Below are positions 34,735-43,911 of a stretch of 64,000 nt of DNA, one piece after another. Origin of the DNA: Thermogutta sp039793925 (lineage in GTDB: Bacteria; Planctomycetota; Planctomycetia; Pirellulales; Thermoguttaceae); the NCBI RefSeq assembly GCF_039793925.1, contig NZ_JBAMME010000130.1:100164-164163 (forward strand), in the 5' to 3' direction. Within the stretch, counting starts at the first letter, position 1. Each line of letters starts with the position of its first letter. The notes under the pieces are model-generated. The model saw only the letters and a list, made by a program, of their open reading frames with translations, was not told where the DNA came from and ran no database searches. The position numbers were made by a program, and so were the translations under genes.

Positions 34735-36615
34735 TCAGTGGACGTCTCGTTCCCTTCCCTTTTTGGAAACGTCCACCCAAATACTTTTCAAAGGATGAAT
34801 GTCAAGGACGTTGCCGTAATATCCGTGCACATACGGCCGAACCATCGCTCGGGTAACGGGAAAATAGAGCGGCAAGATGGGCATCTCTTGAAGAAGGATT
34901 GTTTCCGCCTCTCCAAAATAAGCCAATCGACGCTGTTCGTCCACTTCCACCTGGGCTTGCGAAATAAGCCGATCATACTCGGCGTTGCTCCAGCGTCCAT
35001 GATTGTTGGGATTGCCCGTGGTCATCATTTCCAGGAAAGTATTCGGATCGAGATAGTCAGCAATCCACCCTGCCCGGGCCACCCAAAATTCGCCCTGTCG
35101 CCGGCTAGCTAAATACCGGGCCCAATCCTGATTTTGAAGCCGCACGTTGATCCCCAGGTTTCTTTTCCATTGCGCTTGAACAAGCTCGGCAATCGCCTGA
35201 TGCGATTCGTGCGTGTTGTAAAGGATTTCGATCTTGGGAAAGCCCTTGCCACCGGGATATCCAGCCTCGGCAAGCAGCCGGCGAGCCGCTGCGGGATCGT
35301 AGTCCGGCATCTGCGGTGGCTGGTAGGGTATGTACTTCGCAATCGACGAGGGAACAAAGCTTAGGGCAGGCTCCTGGCCGGTTTGAAGAATTCGGTTAAT
35401 GATTTCCCGTTTGTCGATGGCCAGGCCCAGAGCCCGACGTACCCGGAGATCATCCAGAGGCGGCCGACGTGTATTGACGATGTAATACTCCACCGCCAGA
35501 TAGGGGGCAGGCTGAAAGTCGCTTCGCTTCTGTCGCAAGAGTTCTCCCACAACTTCGTTGGGAACCACGGGAATCCAGTCGGCAGCACCGGTCATGTACA
35601 GATTGAGCCCCGTGATAGCCGATTCTGCGGCCAGCACGTCGACTGTATTCAGCCGAACATTTTCGCGATCCCAATACCATGGATTCTTCACCAAACGAAT
35701 CCGATCGCGAATCCGGCGGTACTGGAGCATGAATGGCCCATTCGAGACGATATTTTCCGGTTTGGTCCAGGCAGGATAACCGTATTTTTCAACGCAGTGC
35801 CGTGGCACCGGCATCATCGGAAAAAATCCAATGATTTGAAGAAAGTACGGTACCGGATGGTTGAGTGTCATCTGAAGCGTGAACCGATCCAGCACCTTGA
35901 TCCCCACATGCTCAAAGTCGAAAAGTAACCACCGATAAGCACGTGCGCGCGGATCGCGCGGTGGCTGGCCTTCTCGCTCGGGTTTCTGAAAATATTCTTT
36001 GCGGCCATTAATCTCCACCACATAAACCGGCGATGTCTCAGCTTGATTCTCGTTCGTTCCGGTCGGCCCAAGTTCAATGGCGACGATCCTGCCTCGAAGA
36101 ATCACACCGGATGCGTAAGGGCGGGCTCCCGGCGGCTTTTCTTCCAGTTCGATCTCGACGGGATCACCCACCTGGACCTGGCCAGAGGTGTACTTTTCCG
36201 CATTGACCACGTACCACAACTCGTAGGCATATTCCGAGGCCGTTTCCGGATGGAGGAGGCGGCGGAAAGACCAGTGAAAATCCTCCGCCGTTATCGGCGT
36301 GCCATCCGACCAGTAAGCGTTCTTGCGAAGATGAAATGTGTAGACCCTTTTGTCTTCGGAAATCTCCCAACTTTCAGCCACCCCCGGACGGGGCGCCAAC
36401 GTTTTGGGGTCGTAGGTGGTCAGCCCTTCAAAAATCGCCCAAACCACCCTGCCCTCCGGCTGGCCGGTCACAAGGGCTGGGTCAACCGTTTTGATTTCCG
36501 TTCCGTTGCAGAAGGAAAAATCTGCTGGCGGTTCTCCGGGCCTCCAGAATGCCCAAACCAAACCGATCACCCCAAGGACAATCACACCATAGGCGACGAT
36601 GAATCGGCCAGTCAT
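34735..36615 (-). CDS. Membrane-anchored oligopeptide-type substrate-binding protein with insertion
   Basis: 626 aa, family 5 solute-binding protein (OppA/DppA-like). It starts with an uncleaved-looking transmembrane segment (FIVAYGVIVLGVIGLVWAFW) instead of a lipobox. Core blocks: TEIKTVDPALVTGQPEG, YTFHLRKNAYWSDGTPITAE, LRVRRALGLAIDKREIINRI and ARAGWIADYLDPNTFLEMM. Residues about 149-235 form an extra, beta-rich block that typical family members lack. No permease or ATPase gene lies next to it, so it either works with components elsewhere or has another binding role. The start lacks a good ribosome-binding site. Confidence 0.9.
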   Translation of the reverse strand: MTGRFIVAYGVIVLGVIGLVWAFWRPGEPPADFSFCNGTEIKTVDPALVTGQPEGRVVWAIFEGLTTYDPKTLAPRPGVAESWEISEDKRVYTFHLRKNAYWSDGTPITAEDFHWSFRRLLHPETASEYAYELWYVVNAEKYTSGQVQVGDPVEIELEEKPPGARPYASGVILRGRIVAIELGPTGTNENQAETSPVYVVEINGRKEYFQKPEREGQPPRDPRARAYRWLLFDFEHVGIKVLDRFTLQMTLNHPVPYFLQIIGFFPMMPVPRHCVEKYGYPAWTKPENIVSNGPFMLQYRRIRDRIRLVKNPWYWDRENVRLNTVDVLAAESAITGLNLYMTGAADWIPVVPNEVVGELLRQKRSDFQPAPYLAVEYYIVNTRRPPLDDLRVRRALGLAIDKREIINRILQTGQEPALSFVPSSIAKYIPYQPPQMPDYDPAAARRLLAEAGYPGGKGFPKIEILYNTHESHQAIAELVQAQWKRNLGINVRLQNQDWARYLASRRQGEFWVARAGWIADYLDPNTFLEMMTTGNPNNHGRWSNAEYDRLISQAQVEVDEQRRLAYFGEAETILLQEMPILPLYFPVTRAMVRPYVHGYYGNVLDIHPLKSIWVDVSKKGRERDVH

Positions 36616-36802
36616 ACTATGCTGGGGAATTTAGAGATGTTGTCAAAACTACCTATAAACTCATGCCGGAGGGTGACTTTTATGTTTCCCGACAGTTTTC
36701 CCGGACCTGCCAGCCGGTGCCCCATTCCAGCAGAGCTCGTCTTCCAAGCGACGTGTTCCACCAATGAGTTCTCCAAGAAGTTCGGGTTGTCCATGGTCTT
36801 CA

Positions 36803-37426
36803 TTAGCCACCCCAACGGCCTGACATTACCAGGCGTCTGATGTGGTTCACCATGGCCTGTGCGGCGCGGGCCCGGTGGCTGAGACAACTTTTCACCGCAA
36901 GCCCCAGCTCGGCAAATGTCCGGTGATACTCAGGAATTTCAAACACCGGATCGTAGCCAAATCCGTGCACACCCCGCGGGGCATCAGTGATTCTTCCGCG
37001 ACACACTCCCGTCGCTTCGGCCACAATCTCTCCGGTTGGGTCCGCCAGGACCATGTGGCAGACGAACTGAGCGGTCCGGCGCTCAGTGGGAACGTCTTTC
37101 AGCCGCTGGAGCAAGAGTTCAATATTTCTTCGGTCGTCCCGTGGTTCGCCGGCGTACCGCGCGGACAGAACTCCTGGTTCTCCCCCCAGCGCATCCACCA
37201 CCAGTCCGGCATCCTCTGCAAGCACCCATTGTCGGATGGCCCGAGCATAGCCCACCGCTTTAAGGCGGGCGTTCTCCGCAAAAGTCTTTCCCGTCTCTTC
37301 AACTTCCGGAATTCCAGAAAACTCTGCCAGGGATCGCCAGACCACCGGAGTGTCGGCGAGAAGCTCTTGAAGCTCTCGCACCTTATGGTTGTTTCCTGTG
37401 CCCAAAACGCCTGTGGGTGGTGTCAT
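36803..37426 (-). CDS. rdgB: XTP/dITP diphosphatase (RdgB/HAM1 family)
   Basis: Removes non-canonical purine nucleotides (XTP, dITP) by hydrolysis to monophosphates, protecting DNA. 207 aa, the usual length. Motifs: GTGNNHKVRELQELL (substrate loop), EVEETGKTFAENARLKA, AEDAGLVVDALGGEPGV (metal site, with AEDAG where most have DDSG) and HGFGYDPVFEIPEYHRTFAE. Start 37426 has only AGGT close by. Upstream is a long non-coding stretch; downstream is an oligopeptide-type binding-protein gene on the same strand, 187 bp away. Confidence 0.95.
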   Translation of the reverse strand: MTPPTGVLGTGNNHKVRELQELLADTPVVWRSLAEFSGIPEVEETGKTFAENARLKAVGYARAIRQWVLAEDAGLVVDALGGEPGVLSARYAGEPRDDRRNIELLLQRLKDVPTERRTAQFVCHMVLADPTGEIVAEATGVCRGRITDAPRGVHGFGYDPVFEIPEYHRTFAELGLAVKSCLSHRARAAQAMVNHIRRLVMSGRWGG

Positions 37427-37966
37427 ACCTGTTTCACAACTTTGTGTTGCTTGACAGTGCCCATTGTGACAGTCGCTCGCAGATCACCGAATCCGCCAAA
37501 TCAGAAAATACATTTTTGCCAAATTTTGTTCGGTATGACAAATTGGGGGCGCGTCGCCCTTACGTTTTCTCTCATGGTAACAGAACCTGCCCCTGGGAGC
37601 AGACATCGGCGATGGGAGTCGAACAGGTCCTACCATCACATGAAAACGAGACCGCGAGCCAGTCGGGTGCTTGCAATCTTGCTTCGGTAGGATTATCCTA
37701 TCCGCGTTATCCTTTCTTCCAAGACTGTGCAAATGTCGGGAGAGACTTGAAAGGCCCTATTTTCCTAATTACGATGGCCTTTAGACTTGTGAGGGTCGGG
37801 TTTTCTTCCCGATGGCAACGGGTGGCTGGGATGTGGCGACACCGCCCGAGCGGGTGCAGTGAGCTGCGTCTGGAAGAAAGCAACCGAAGGGATCACTGTT
37901 CGGACAGGATGTGGGCGTTTGGCACCGGTTAATTGTGGGAATTATTCTGCCTCGGGAGTGAGTTCA
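37427..37966. other. Intergenic region
   Basis: 540 bp between rdgB (minus) and the TPR gene (plus). A long open frame crosses it but has no family resemblance or ribosome-binding site. A T-loop-like GTTCGACTC on the minus strand near 37617 lacks the rest of a tRNA. No feature is supported. Confidence 0.5.
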
Positions 37967-38719
37967 ATGTTACGGACAATCCTTTGTGGGCTCGCGGCAG
38001 CGTTTGCTGTCGGTGCCGCATCACTGATGGCGCAGGACAGCATTCTCAGTCAGCTCTACGGTCAAGGCGTGCATAAGTATTTTGCTCGGGATTATTCCGG
38101 CGCCTTCGAAGCTTTTAACTCCGCCATCGAGAATGGGAGTGACGATCCTCGCTGCTATTATTTTCGCGGCCTCACCTATCTCCAACTGGGGCGAGAAGAT
38201 GAGGCGAAGGAGGACTTCAAAAAGGGGGCCGAACTGGAGATGAAATCTGCCACGAAGTTCTTTAACGTGAGTCGGGCCTTGCAACGGATTCAGGGACGTC
38301 AGCGACTTCTTATCGAGGAATACCGGACGCAAGCCCGACTGACAGTGATGATGGAGTTGGAAAAACAGCGGCGAGCACGCTACGAAGAGCTGCGACGGGA
38401 AGAGGCCCGGGTGCTTGACCGCTCCGCGCCACCAGTGGGCATTCCTCAGGTGAGTGCGCCCGCCGAAGTTTCCCCGGCACAACCTGCCGCGCAACCCGCA
38501 CCGCCCGCCCCAATGGAGCCGGCAGCACAAGCTCCCGCGGCCACACCACCAGCGCCGCAAGCAACTCCGCCGGCTTCCCCGCCGCAGCAGCCAGCCGCTC
38601 CCCCGGCTCCAGCGCAAGAGAATCCCTTCAGCACGGAACCCGCTCCGGCCGCACCCCCGCAACGGGCTCCTCAACCGCCTGCACAACCCCCCGCCAACGA
38701 GAATCCCTTCGCCACCTGA
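37967..38719 (+). CDS. Exported TPR protein with Pro/Ala-rich tail
   Basis: 250 aa. Signal peptide (LCGLAAAFAVGAASLMAQ), then about two tetratricopeptide repeats (YFARDYSGAFEAFNSAIENG, RCYYFRGLTYLQLGREDEAK), a charged helix (RLTVMMELEKQRRARYEELR) and, from about residue 150, a long Pro/Ala/Gln tail carrying the element ENPF twice, the second near the C-terminus (ENPFAT). TPRs mediate protein contacts, and the tail may span the cell wall or act as a flexible linker. GGGAG precedes ATG 37967. A strong terminator follows, so it is monocistronic. Confidence 0.82.
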   Translation: MLRTILCGLAAAFAVGAASLMAQDSILSQLYGQGVHKYFARDYSGAFEAFNSAIENGSDDPRCYYFRGLTYLQLGREDEAKEDFKKGAELEMKSATKFFNVSRALQRIQGRQRLLIEEYRTQARLTVMMELEKQRRARYEELRREEARVLDRSAPPVGIPQVSAPAEVSPAQPAAQPAPPAPMEPAAQAPAATPPAPQATPPASPPQQPAAPPAPAQENPFSTEPAPAAPPQRAPQPPAQPPANENPFAT

Positions 38720-38761
38720 ACCGTTTGGCTAGGTACAGCTTGCCAAAATAAAACAAATGGA

Positions 38762-38796
38762 GGCGTCAAGCGGCTACCCCGTTTGACGCCTTTTTT
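38762..38796 (+). terminator. Rho-independent terminator after the TPR gene
   Basis: GGCGTCAA (38762-38769) pairs with TTGACGCC (38783-38790), 13-base loop, followed by six Ts. Confidence 0.85.
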
Positions 38797-38950
38797 GCCG
38801 TCAAAGCCACATCATTCGCCAATTAGCGGGAACCCGTATAACGTAAGCAAGTCGGGCTGCCCTCCCTTCAAAAAGTGGAGTCCACGTTGGAACTGCCTCT
38901 CCTTCAAACGTTTCTCCGCGGTATCCCGCTTTGCTCACTCGCAGAGCACG

Positions 38951-39970
38951 TCAGAATCCCCGAGCAGCGCGGATATCGTCGAAATCTCGCAGATGATAGC
39001 CGATTCCCACATAGTCAAGGAGGCGGCAGAGACTCCGCAGAGCGACGCCCATTCCGTCCGGCCCACTGAATCCGCCGAACTGGCCGCCACCTTTCACGTG
39101 TGGCTCCAGGTCCAAGAAGACGCCTGGCACACCGAACGGGCGAAGGCGGGCCTCCAACTCGGGAATATAGGAAGCGAAATCGCGCAAGATGACTTCGTGA
39201 CCGCTGTCACCGAGGTGAACAGGGACAAAGTTCTTAAGCATGTCCTCGTCCACATGGCCCCCTTTCGCATCACGTTGGGGCCGCCGATAGTCCTTAATGT
39301 GCATCCATCCGAGGCCCGGCTTCATGGCGAGGTACTGGTCGTAAATCTCGGCGGCCGTGTATCCCTGCACAACAAGATTGGCGCCGTCGAAAACGAGAAC
39401 CAGCGACGGATGCTGTAACTTCTGGTAGATTTCCGCAAGCAGATAACCATTCTGTCCGACCAGATTCGCTTCCACCTCCAAGCCGAAAATCAACCCAGCA
39501 TCCCGACACACGTCCGCAATCCTGCCCAATCGATCGATGACTTCGTTAAGGTACGGGTGGGGATCCTCTCCCTTTGGATGGTAGAAAGAAAAGCCGCGAA
39601 TGAGTTTGGTCCCCAAGGTTTGAGCCAGTTCGCACGCCCGGCGGACATCCTCCTGAAGATACTTGTCAAACGGGACGTAAACGTTTTTCGTCCCATCCTC
39701 TACATCCTTCAGCTTGATCTTGCCGATCGGCGAGCCCAGTGAGGACACCTGCAAACCATAATCCTTCTGAAGTTGACACACCTCTTTTACCTCATCGGGC
39801 GTCAGTTTCATCACGTTCTTCACACCCTGGCCGACATCGATGAAACGGATACTGTAATAGGACAGCCCGAGGGCCGAGAAAGCGACAAACTGCTCGACGG
39901 CAGTTTTATTGATCGCGGCTTCGTCGGCAAATCCGGAGAGAATCACTCGGGGAGGCACACCCGTAGCCAT
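38951..39970 (-). CDS. Sugar phosphate isomerase/epimerase-like TIM barrel (cytoplasmic)
   Basis: 339 aa, xylose-isomerase-like TIM barrel. Ligand-bearing strands: RVILSGFADEA, GLSYYSIRFIDVGQGV, FGLEVEANLVG, LVLVFDGANL, GWMHIKDYR and VFLDLEPHVKGGG. There is no Tat signal, unlike the 28390 gene, so this copy works in the cytoplasm. Substrate unknown; the family handles keto-sugars, inositols and similar compounds. ATG 39970 is favoured by GAGGA upstream and by the family N-terminus; the extra 17 residues of the longer frame look unlike it. No operon partner is adjacent. Confidence 0.9.
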   Translation of the reverse strand: MATGVPPRVILSGFADEAAINKTAVEQFVAFSALGLSYYSIRFIDVGQGVKNVMKLTPDEVKEVCQLQKDYGLQVSSLGSPIGKIKLKDVEDGTKNVYVPFDKYLQEDVRRACELAQTLGTKLIRGFSFYHPKGEDPHPYLNEVIDRLGRIADVCRDAGLIFGLEVEANLVGQNGYLLAEIYQKLQHPSLVLVFDGANLVVQGYTAAEIYDQYLAMKPGLGWMHIKDYRRPQRDAKGGHVDEDMLKNFVPVHLGDSGHEVILRDFASYIPELEARLRPFGVPGVFLDLEPHVKGGGQFGGFSGPDGMGVALRSLCRLLDYVGIGYHLRDFDDIRAARGF

Positions 39971-40147
39971 GGTTAGTTCCTCGTCTCCTTTGTTAACTGC
40001 GCGAAAAACCAGATGTGTCACAATAACTTCGCACCTCGCCCTGACTGCGCGTTTGCCCGCAAAGGGTCTCGCGCACGACCGCCGGATGGTGCTATTGTGG
40101 TGGACCCTCGTAGGCGTGACAACCCCCTCGCGAAGCGGACGCCATTA

Positions 40148-40176
40148 TTGACAGCCGTTTTCTTCACTCCTAGAAT
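40148..40176 (+). promoter_or_regulatory. Near-consensus sigma-70 promoter of acs
   Basis: TTGACA at 40148-40153 and TAGAAT at 40171-40176 are separated by 17 bp, 77 bp upstream of the acs ATG at 40254. Confidence 0.7.
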
Positions 40177-40253
40177 CAAGCGGAATTGATCAGTGTGGTG
40201 GTGTTGAATTCTTGGTCATTCTTCCGAACCAATGCGGAAGGGAGGTGCAGCTC

Positions 40254-42203
40254 ATGTCGCAAGCCGGGATTGTTAATGTGATGAAGGAAACCCGGGTATT
40301 TCCGCCGCCACCCGAGTTTTCGGCAAAGGCCCGCATAAAATCTATGGAACAATATCGTGAAATGTGGCAACGGGCCAAAGACGATCCAGAGGGCTTCTGG
40401 GGCGAGTATGCCAAAGAGCTCCATTGGTTCAAGCCGTATGAAAAAGTTCTGGAATGGAACGAACCGTTCGCTACCTGGTTCAAAAACGGCCAAACAAACG
40501 TCTCTTACAATTGCCTCGACGCTCATCTGAACACATGGCGGCGCAACAAGGTCGCCTATATCTGGGAAGGCGAACCGGGGGATGTCCGCGTCCTCACATA
40601 CGAAATGCTTCATCGGGAGGTATGCAAATTCGCCAACGTCCTCAAAAACCTGGGAATTCAGAAGGGGGACCGCGTTTCCATTTACATGCCGATGGTCCCC
40701 GAATTGCCTATCGCCATGCTAGCCTGTGCGAGAATTGGAGCAATCCACTCGGTGGTGTTCGGAGGTTTCGCCGCAGAGGCATTGGCCGAACGGAATAACG
40801 ACGCCCAGGCCAAGCTTTTGATCACGGCGGACGGAGGATGGCGCCGCGGCAAGATCATCCCGCTGAAAGAAAACGCCGATCGGGCCATGGAAAAGTCCCC
40901 CACCGTTCAGAAGTGCGTTGTCCTCAAGCGGACGGGGCAGGACATCAACATGGTAGCTGGCCGCGACTTCTGGTGGCACGAACTCATGAAGGATGCCTCG
41001 GCGAACTGCCCGGCCGAACCGATGGACAGTGAAGCGCCCCTCTTCCTTCTCTACACGAGCGGTTCCACTGGGAAACCGAAAGGTGTTAAGCACACGACGG
41101 CGGGCTACAACCTCTATGCTAAGAAGACCATGGAGTGGGTCTTCGATATTCGCGACGAGGATATCTATTGGTGCACGGCAGATATTGGCTGGATCACCGG
41201 GCACACATACATCGTTTACGGTCCTCTCACCGCCGGTGCCACCACTGTCATGTATGAAGGCGCTCCCGATTGGCCTGCGTACGATCGGTGGTGGGATATT
41301 ATCGAACGGTACAAGGTGAATATCCTCTACACGGCTCCCACCGCGATCCGAACGTTCATCAAATGGGGTGATGAGCATGTAGAGAAGCACGACCTATCCA
41401 GCTTGAGGCTGCTGGGGAGTGTCGGTGAAGGTATTAATCCAGAAGCGTGGATGTGGTACTACGAGAAGATCGGTGGCGGACGGTGCCCCATCGTGGACAC
41501 CTGGTGGCAAACCGAGACCGGCGGGATCATGATCTCTCCGCTGCCGGGCTGCACACCGCTGAAACCCGGAAGCGCGACATTCCCCCTGCCCGGTGTGGTC
41601 CCAGAAGTGGTCAGCGAGGACGGCAAACCGGTGCCGGTGGGCGTCGGTGGCTGGTTGGTCATCACGCAACCGTGGCCGGGGATGCTCCGCGGGATCTGGG
41701 GTGATGACGAACGCTACAAACGGCAATACTGGTCCGATGTGCCCCATAAATATCTGGCCGGAGATAACGCACGGATTGACGAGGATGGCTACATTTGGAT
41801 CATGGGCCGCATCGACGATGTGCTCAATGTGTCCGGTCACCGCTTGAGCACGATCGAAATCGAAAGTGCCCTGGTCAGCCATCCGGCAGTGGCCGAGGCA
41901 GCGGCCGTCGGCCGTCCGCACGAAATCAAAGGCGAAGCCATCTGCGCTTTCGTGACGCTTGCTGAAGGGTATGAACCCTCCGACGCTCTGCGCCAGGAAT
42001 TGAAGAAGCACGTGCGGGAACAAATCGGGCCGCTGGCGGTCCCCGACGATATCCGCTTCACAACCGCTCTGCCTAAGACTCGGAGCGGCAAGATCATGCG
42101 GCGGCTGCTGCGTGATATCGCAGCGGGTCGTGAGACCGTAGGCGACACGAGCACGCTGGAAGATTACAGCGTCCTCGCCCGACTGCGTGCCGGCGAAGAA
42201 TAA
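40254..42203 (+). CDS. acs: Acetyl-coenzyme A synthetase
   Basis: AMP-forming acetyl-CoA synthetase, 649 aa: activates acetate with ATP then transfers acetyl to CoA. Seen: YTSGSTGKPKGVKHT (P-loop-like motif), DTWWQTETGGIMISP, GDNARIDEDGYIWIMGRIDD (hinge) and RSGKIMRRLLRD with the lysine that acetylation silences in studied enzymes. Length and order are standard. GGAGGT at 40241-40246 sets the start at 40254, preceded by a clear promoter. A Rho-independent terminator lies 116 bp downstream, so the gene is monocistronic. Confidence 0.97.
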   Translation: MSQAGIVNVMKETRVFPPPPEFSAKARIKSMEQYREMWQRAKDDPEGFWGEYAKELHWFKPYEKVLEWNEPFATWFKNGQTNVSYNCLDAHLNTWRRNKVAYIWEGEPGDVRVLTYEMLHREVCKFANVLKNLGIQKGDRVSIYMPMVPELPIAMLACARIGAIHSVVFGGFAAEALAERNNDAQAKLLITADGGWRRGKIIPLKENADRAMEKSPTVQKCVVLKRTGQDINMVAGRDFWWHELMKDASANCPAEPMDSEAPLFLLYTSGSTGKPKGVKHTTAGYNLYAKKTMEWVFDIRDEDIYWCTADIGWITGHTYIVYGPLTAGATTVMYEGAPDWPAYDRWWDIIERYKVNILYTAPTAIRTFIKWGDEHVEKHDLSSLRLLGSVGEGINPEAWMWYYEKIGGGRCPIVDTWWQTETGGIMISPLPGCTPLKPGSATFPLPGVVPEVVSEDGKPVPVGVGGWLVITQPWPGMLRGIWGDDERYKRQYWSDVPHKYLAGDNARIDEDGYIWIMGRIDDVLNVSGHRLSTIEIESALVSHPAVAEAAAVGRPHEIKGEAICAFVTLAEGYEPSDALRQELKKHVREQIGPLAVPDDIRFTTALPKTRSGKIMRRLLRDIAAGRETVGDTSTLEDYSVLARLRAGEE

Positions 42204-42815
42204 TGCATCAGTCTGCCGATTGCATACCGGCCCCAGAATTAGGGACCTGCCGGCAGCGCTATTCACACCTCCGGGTGTAGCAGTACACCGGAGACCCTCG
42301 AGCTAGCCAATTTGGCACTGGGGACTGCGAAAATGGCAGTCCCCGTTTTTTTTGAATTACCATCCCCGCGGGAGAATGACCGCCACTCGTATGGGGGCAG
42401 CTTTCATTCGCTCGGCGTCTCGACCGGGGAACATAGGCGCTATAGGAAACATAGAACAAAGATAAAGATATTGGGCAATCTGAAGCGGGGCGTCGCATCA
42501 CACTCTTAATCGCATGACATTTGCTTGACCGCGCAACGCCCGCATTTTCTCGATAACATCGCGGTGTTCCTCTTTTTCGCTGTTTGCCTGGTGGTGTGCA
42601 CGTCCGTTTCTGTCGAGTGGTAAGCTCGATAGCGATGAGACGTTCGACACAGCGGTCTTCTGGCACAATTCTGCTCGTATTTGAACGTCACCGCAGGTCC
42701 AACCAAGGGGGCTCCCTGCGGGCTCCCATTAGTCACAGGGCCCCCACGGCTTTGTCCTTTGCAGTTCGCACCGTTCTCTCGGACCTTCAGAAATGAAATT
42801 GGAGGAGGAACGTTT
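42204..42815. other. Intergenic region with acs terminator
   Basis: 612 bp between acs and the glycosyltransferase. Holds the terminator at 42320-42353 and, presumably, the promoter of the downstream unit; TTGACC at 42525-42530 lacks a properly spaced -10. No gene is seen. Confidence 0.5.
42320..42353 (+). terminator. Rho-independent terminator after acs
   Basis: GGGGACTGC (42320-42328) pairs perfectly with GCAGTCCCC (42336-42344), a 7-base loop, then G and eight Ts. Confidence 0.9.
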
Positions 42816-43879
42816 ATGCGAATTGCTCAAATTGCTCCCCTGTTCGAAAGCGTGCCACCACAACTTTATGGCGGCACGGAGAGAGTCGTTTCGTATCTGA
42901 CAGAAGAACTCGTCCGGCAGGGTCACGAAGTGACACTGTTCGCCAGCGGCGGTTCGTCACATCGGCGGAACTCGTCCCCTATATTGATCGTGCGATTCGT
43001 TTGAATCCACGAATCAAGGAGCCTCTACCGTACATGCTCATGCAATTGGAGCGTGTGCGGCAGCGAGCCAGCGAGTTTGATATTCTTCATTTCCACGTCG
43101 ACATGATTCACTTTCCTTTGTTCCGTGATAGTGCACATAAGGCCGTCACGACGCTTCACGGCCGATTAGACCTTCCGGATCTGAAACCGTTTTACTGGGA
43201 ATTTCAGGACATGCCCTTGGTTTCCATCTCGAACGATCAGCGGCGGCCAATCCCCTTTGCCAACTGGGTAGCCACGGTTTACCATGGTTTGCCTTCGGAC
43301 GTGTGCCTCTTCAACCCAAATCCGAAGGGAGATTACGTGGCGTTTCTGGGACGGATTTCCCCGGAGAAGCGCCCGGATCGTGCTATTGAGATTGCCCGGC
43401 GTGCGGGCATGAAACTTAGGATTGCTGCCAAGGTGGACAAGGCCGACTGGCAGTATTTCCGGGAATGCATCGAGCCTCTGCTGTCACAACCCCATGTGGA
43501 ATTCATCGGCGAAATTGGCGAGAGCGAAAAATCCGAGTTTCTCGGCAATGCACTGGCGCTTGTCTTCGCAATCGATTGGCCGGAACCGTTTGGACTGGTG
43601 ATGATCGAGTCCATGTCCTGTGGAACTCCGGTGATTGCCTGGCGTTGTGGTTCGGTGCCGGAGGTGATTGATCCGGGAATCACGGGCTGGATTGTGGATT
43701 CGATCGACGCAGCCGTGGACGCACTCAAACACGTGGAGCGACTCGACCGGTACGCGGTGCGGCGGCAATTTGAGGAACGATTCACTGTCCAGCGCATGGC
43801 TGCCGATTACCTCGCCGTGTACAACCGCCTGCTTGAAGCCGGTGACAAAGCGGGCGAAGCTGTCCTGGCACGGATTTGA
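42816..43879 (+). pseudogene. GT4-family glycosyltransferase with a one-base frameshift
   Basis: The N-terminal frame (MRIAQIAPLFESVPPQLYGG, then GHEVTLFASGGS) breaks at about 42955 into nonsense and a stop, while the rest continues one frame over: TSAELVPYIDRAIRLNP, then EFDILHFHVDMIHFPLFRD, AFLGRISPEKRPDRAIEIA and DWPEPFGLVMIESMSCGTPV. Restoring one base near GGTTCGTCAC rejoins them exactly as S-x-T-S-A-E-L-V-P, which fits the family. The total length is 1064 bp, one short of a multiple of three. The protein would be a retaining nucleotide-sugar transferase of about 354 aa. The shift may be a real mutation or an assembly error. GGAGGAGG precedes the start; a debranching-enzyme gene follows 32 bp later. 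Confidence 0.88.
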
Positions 43880-43911
43880 CAACTCTGACGCAAACATCTG
43901 GGGAGTCATCG

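Noticed and set aside
37597..37690. tRNA-like T-loop (GTTCGACTC on the minus strand)
   Set aside because: No matching acceptor, D or anticodon arms could be built; the T-stem itself does not pair.
37417..37932. A 171-codon open frame in the rdgB-TPR gap
   Set aside because: No ribosome-binding site, no recognisable domain, and composition unlike neighbouring proteins.
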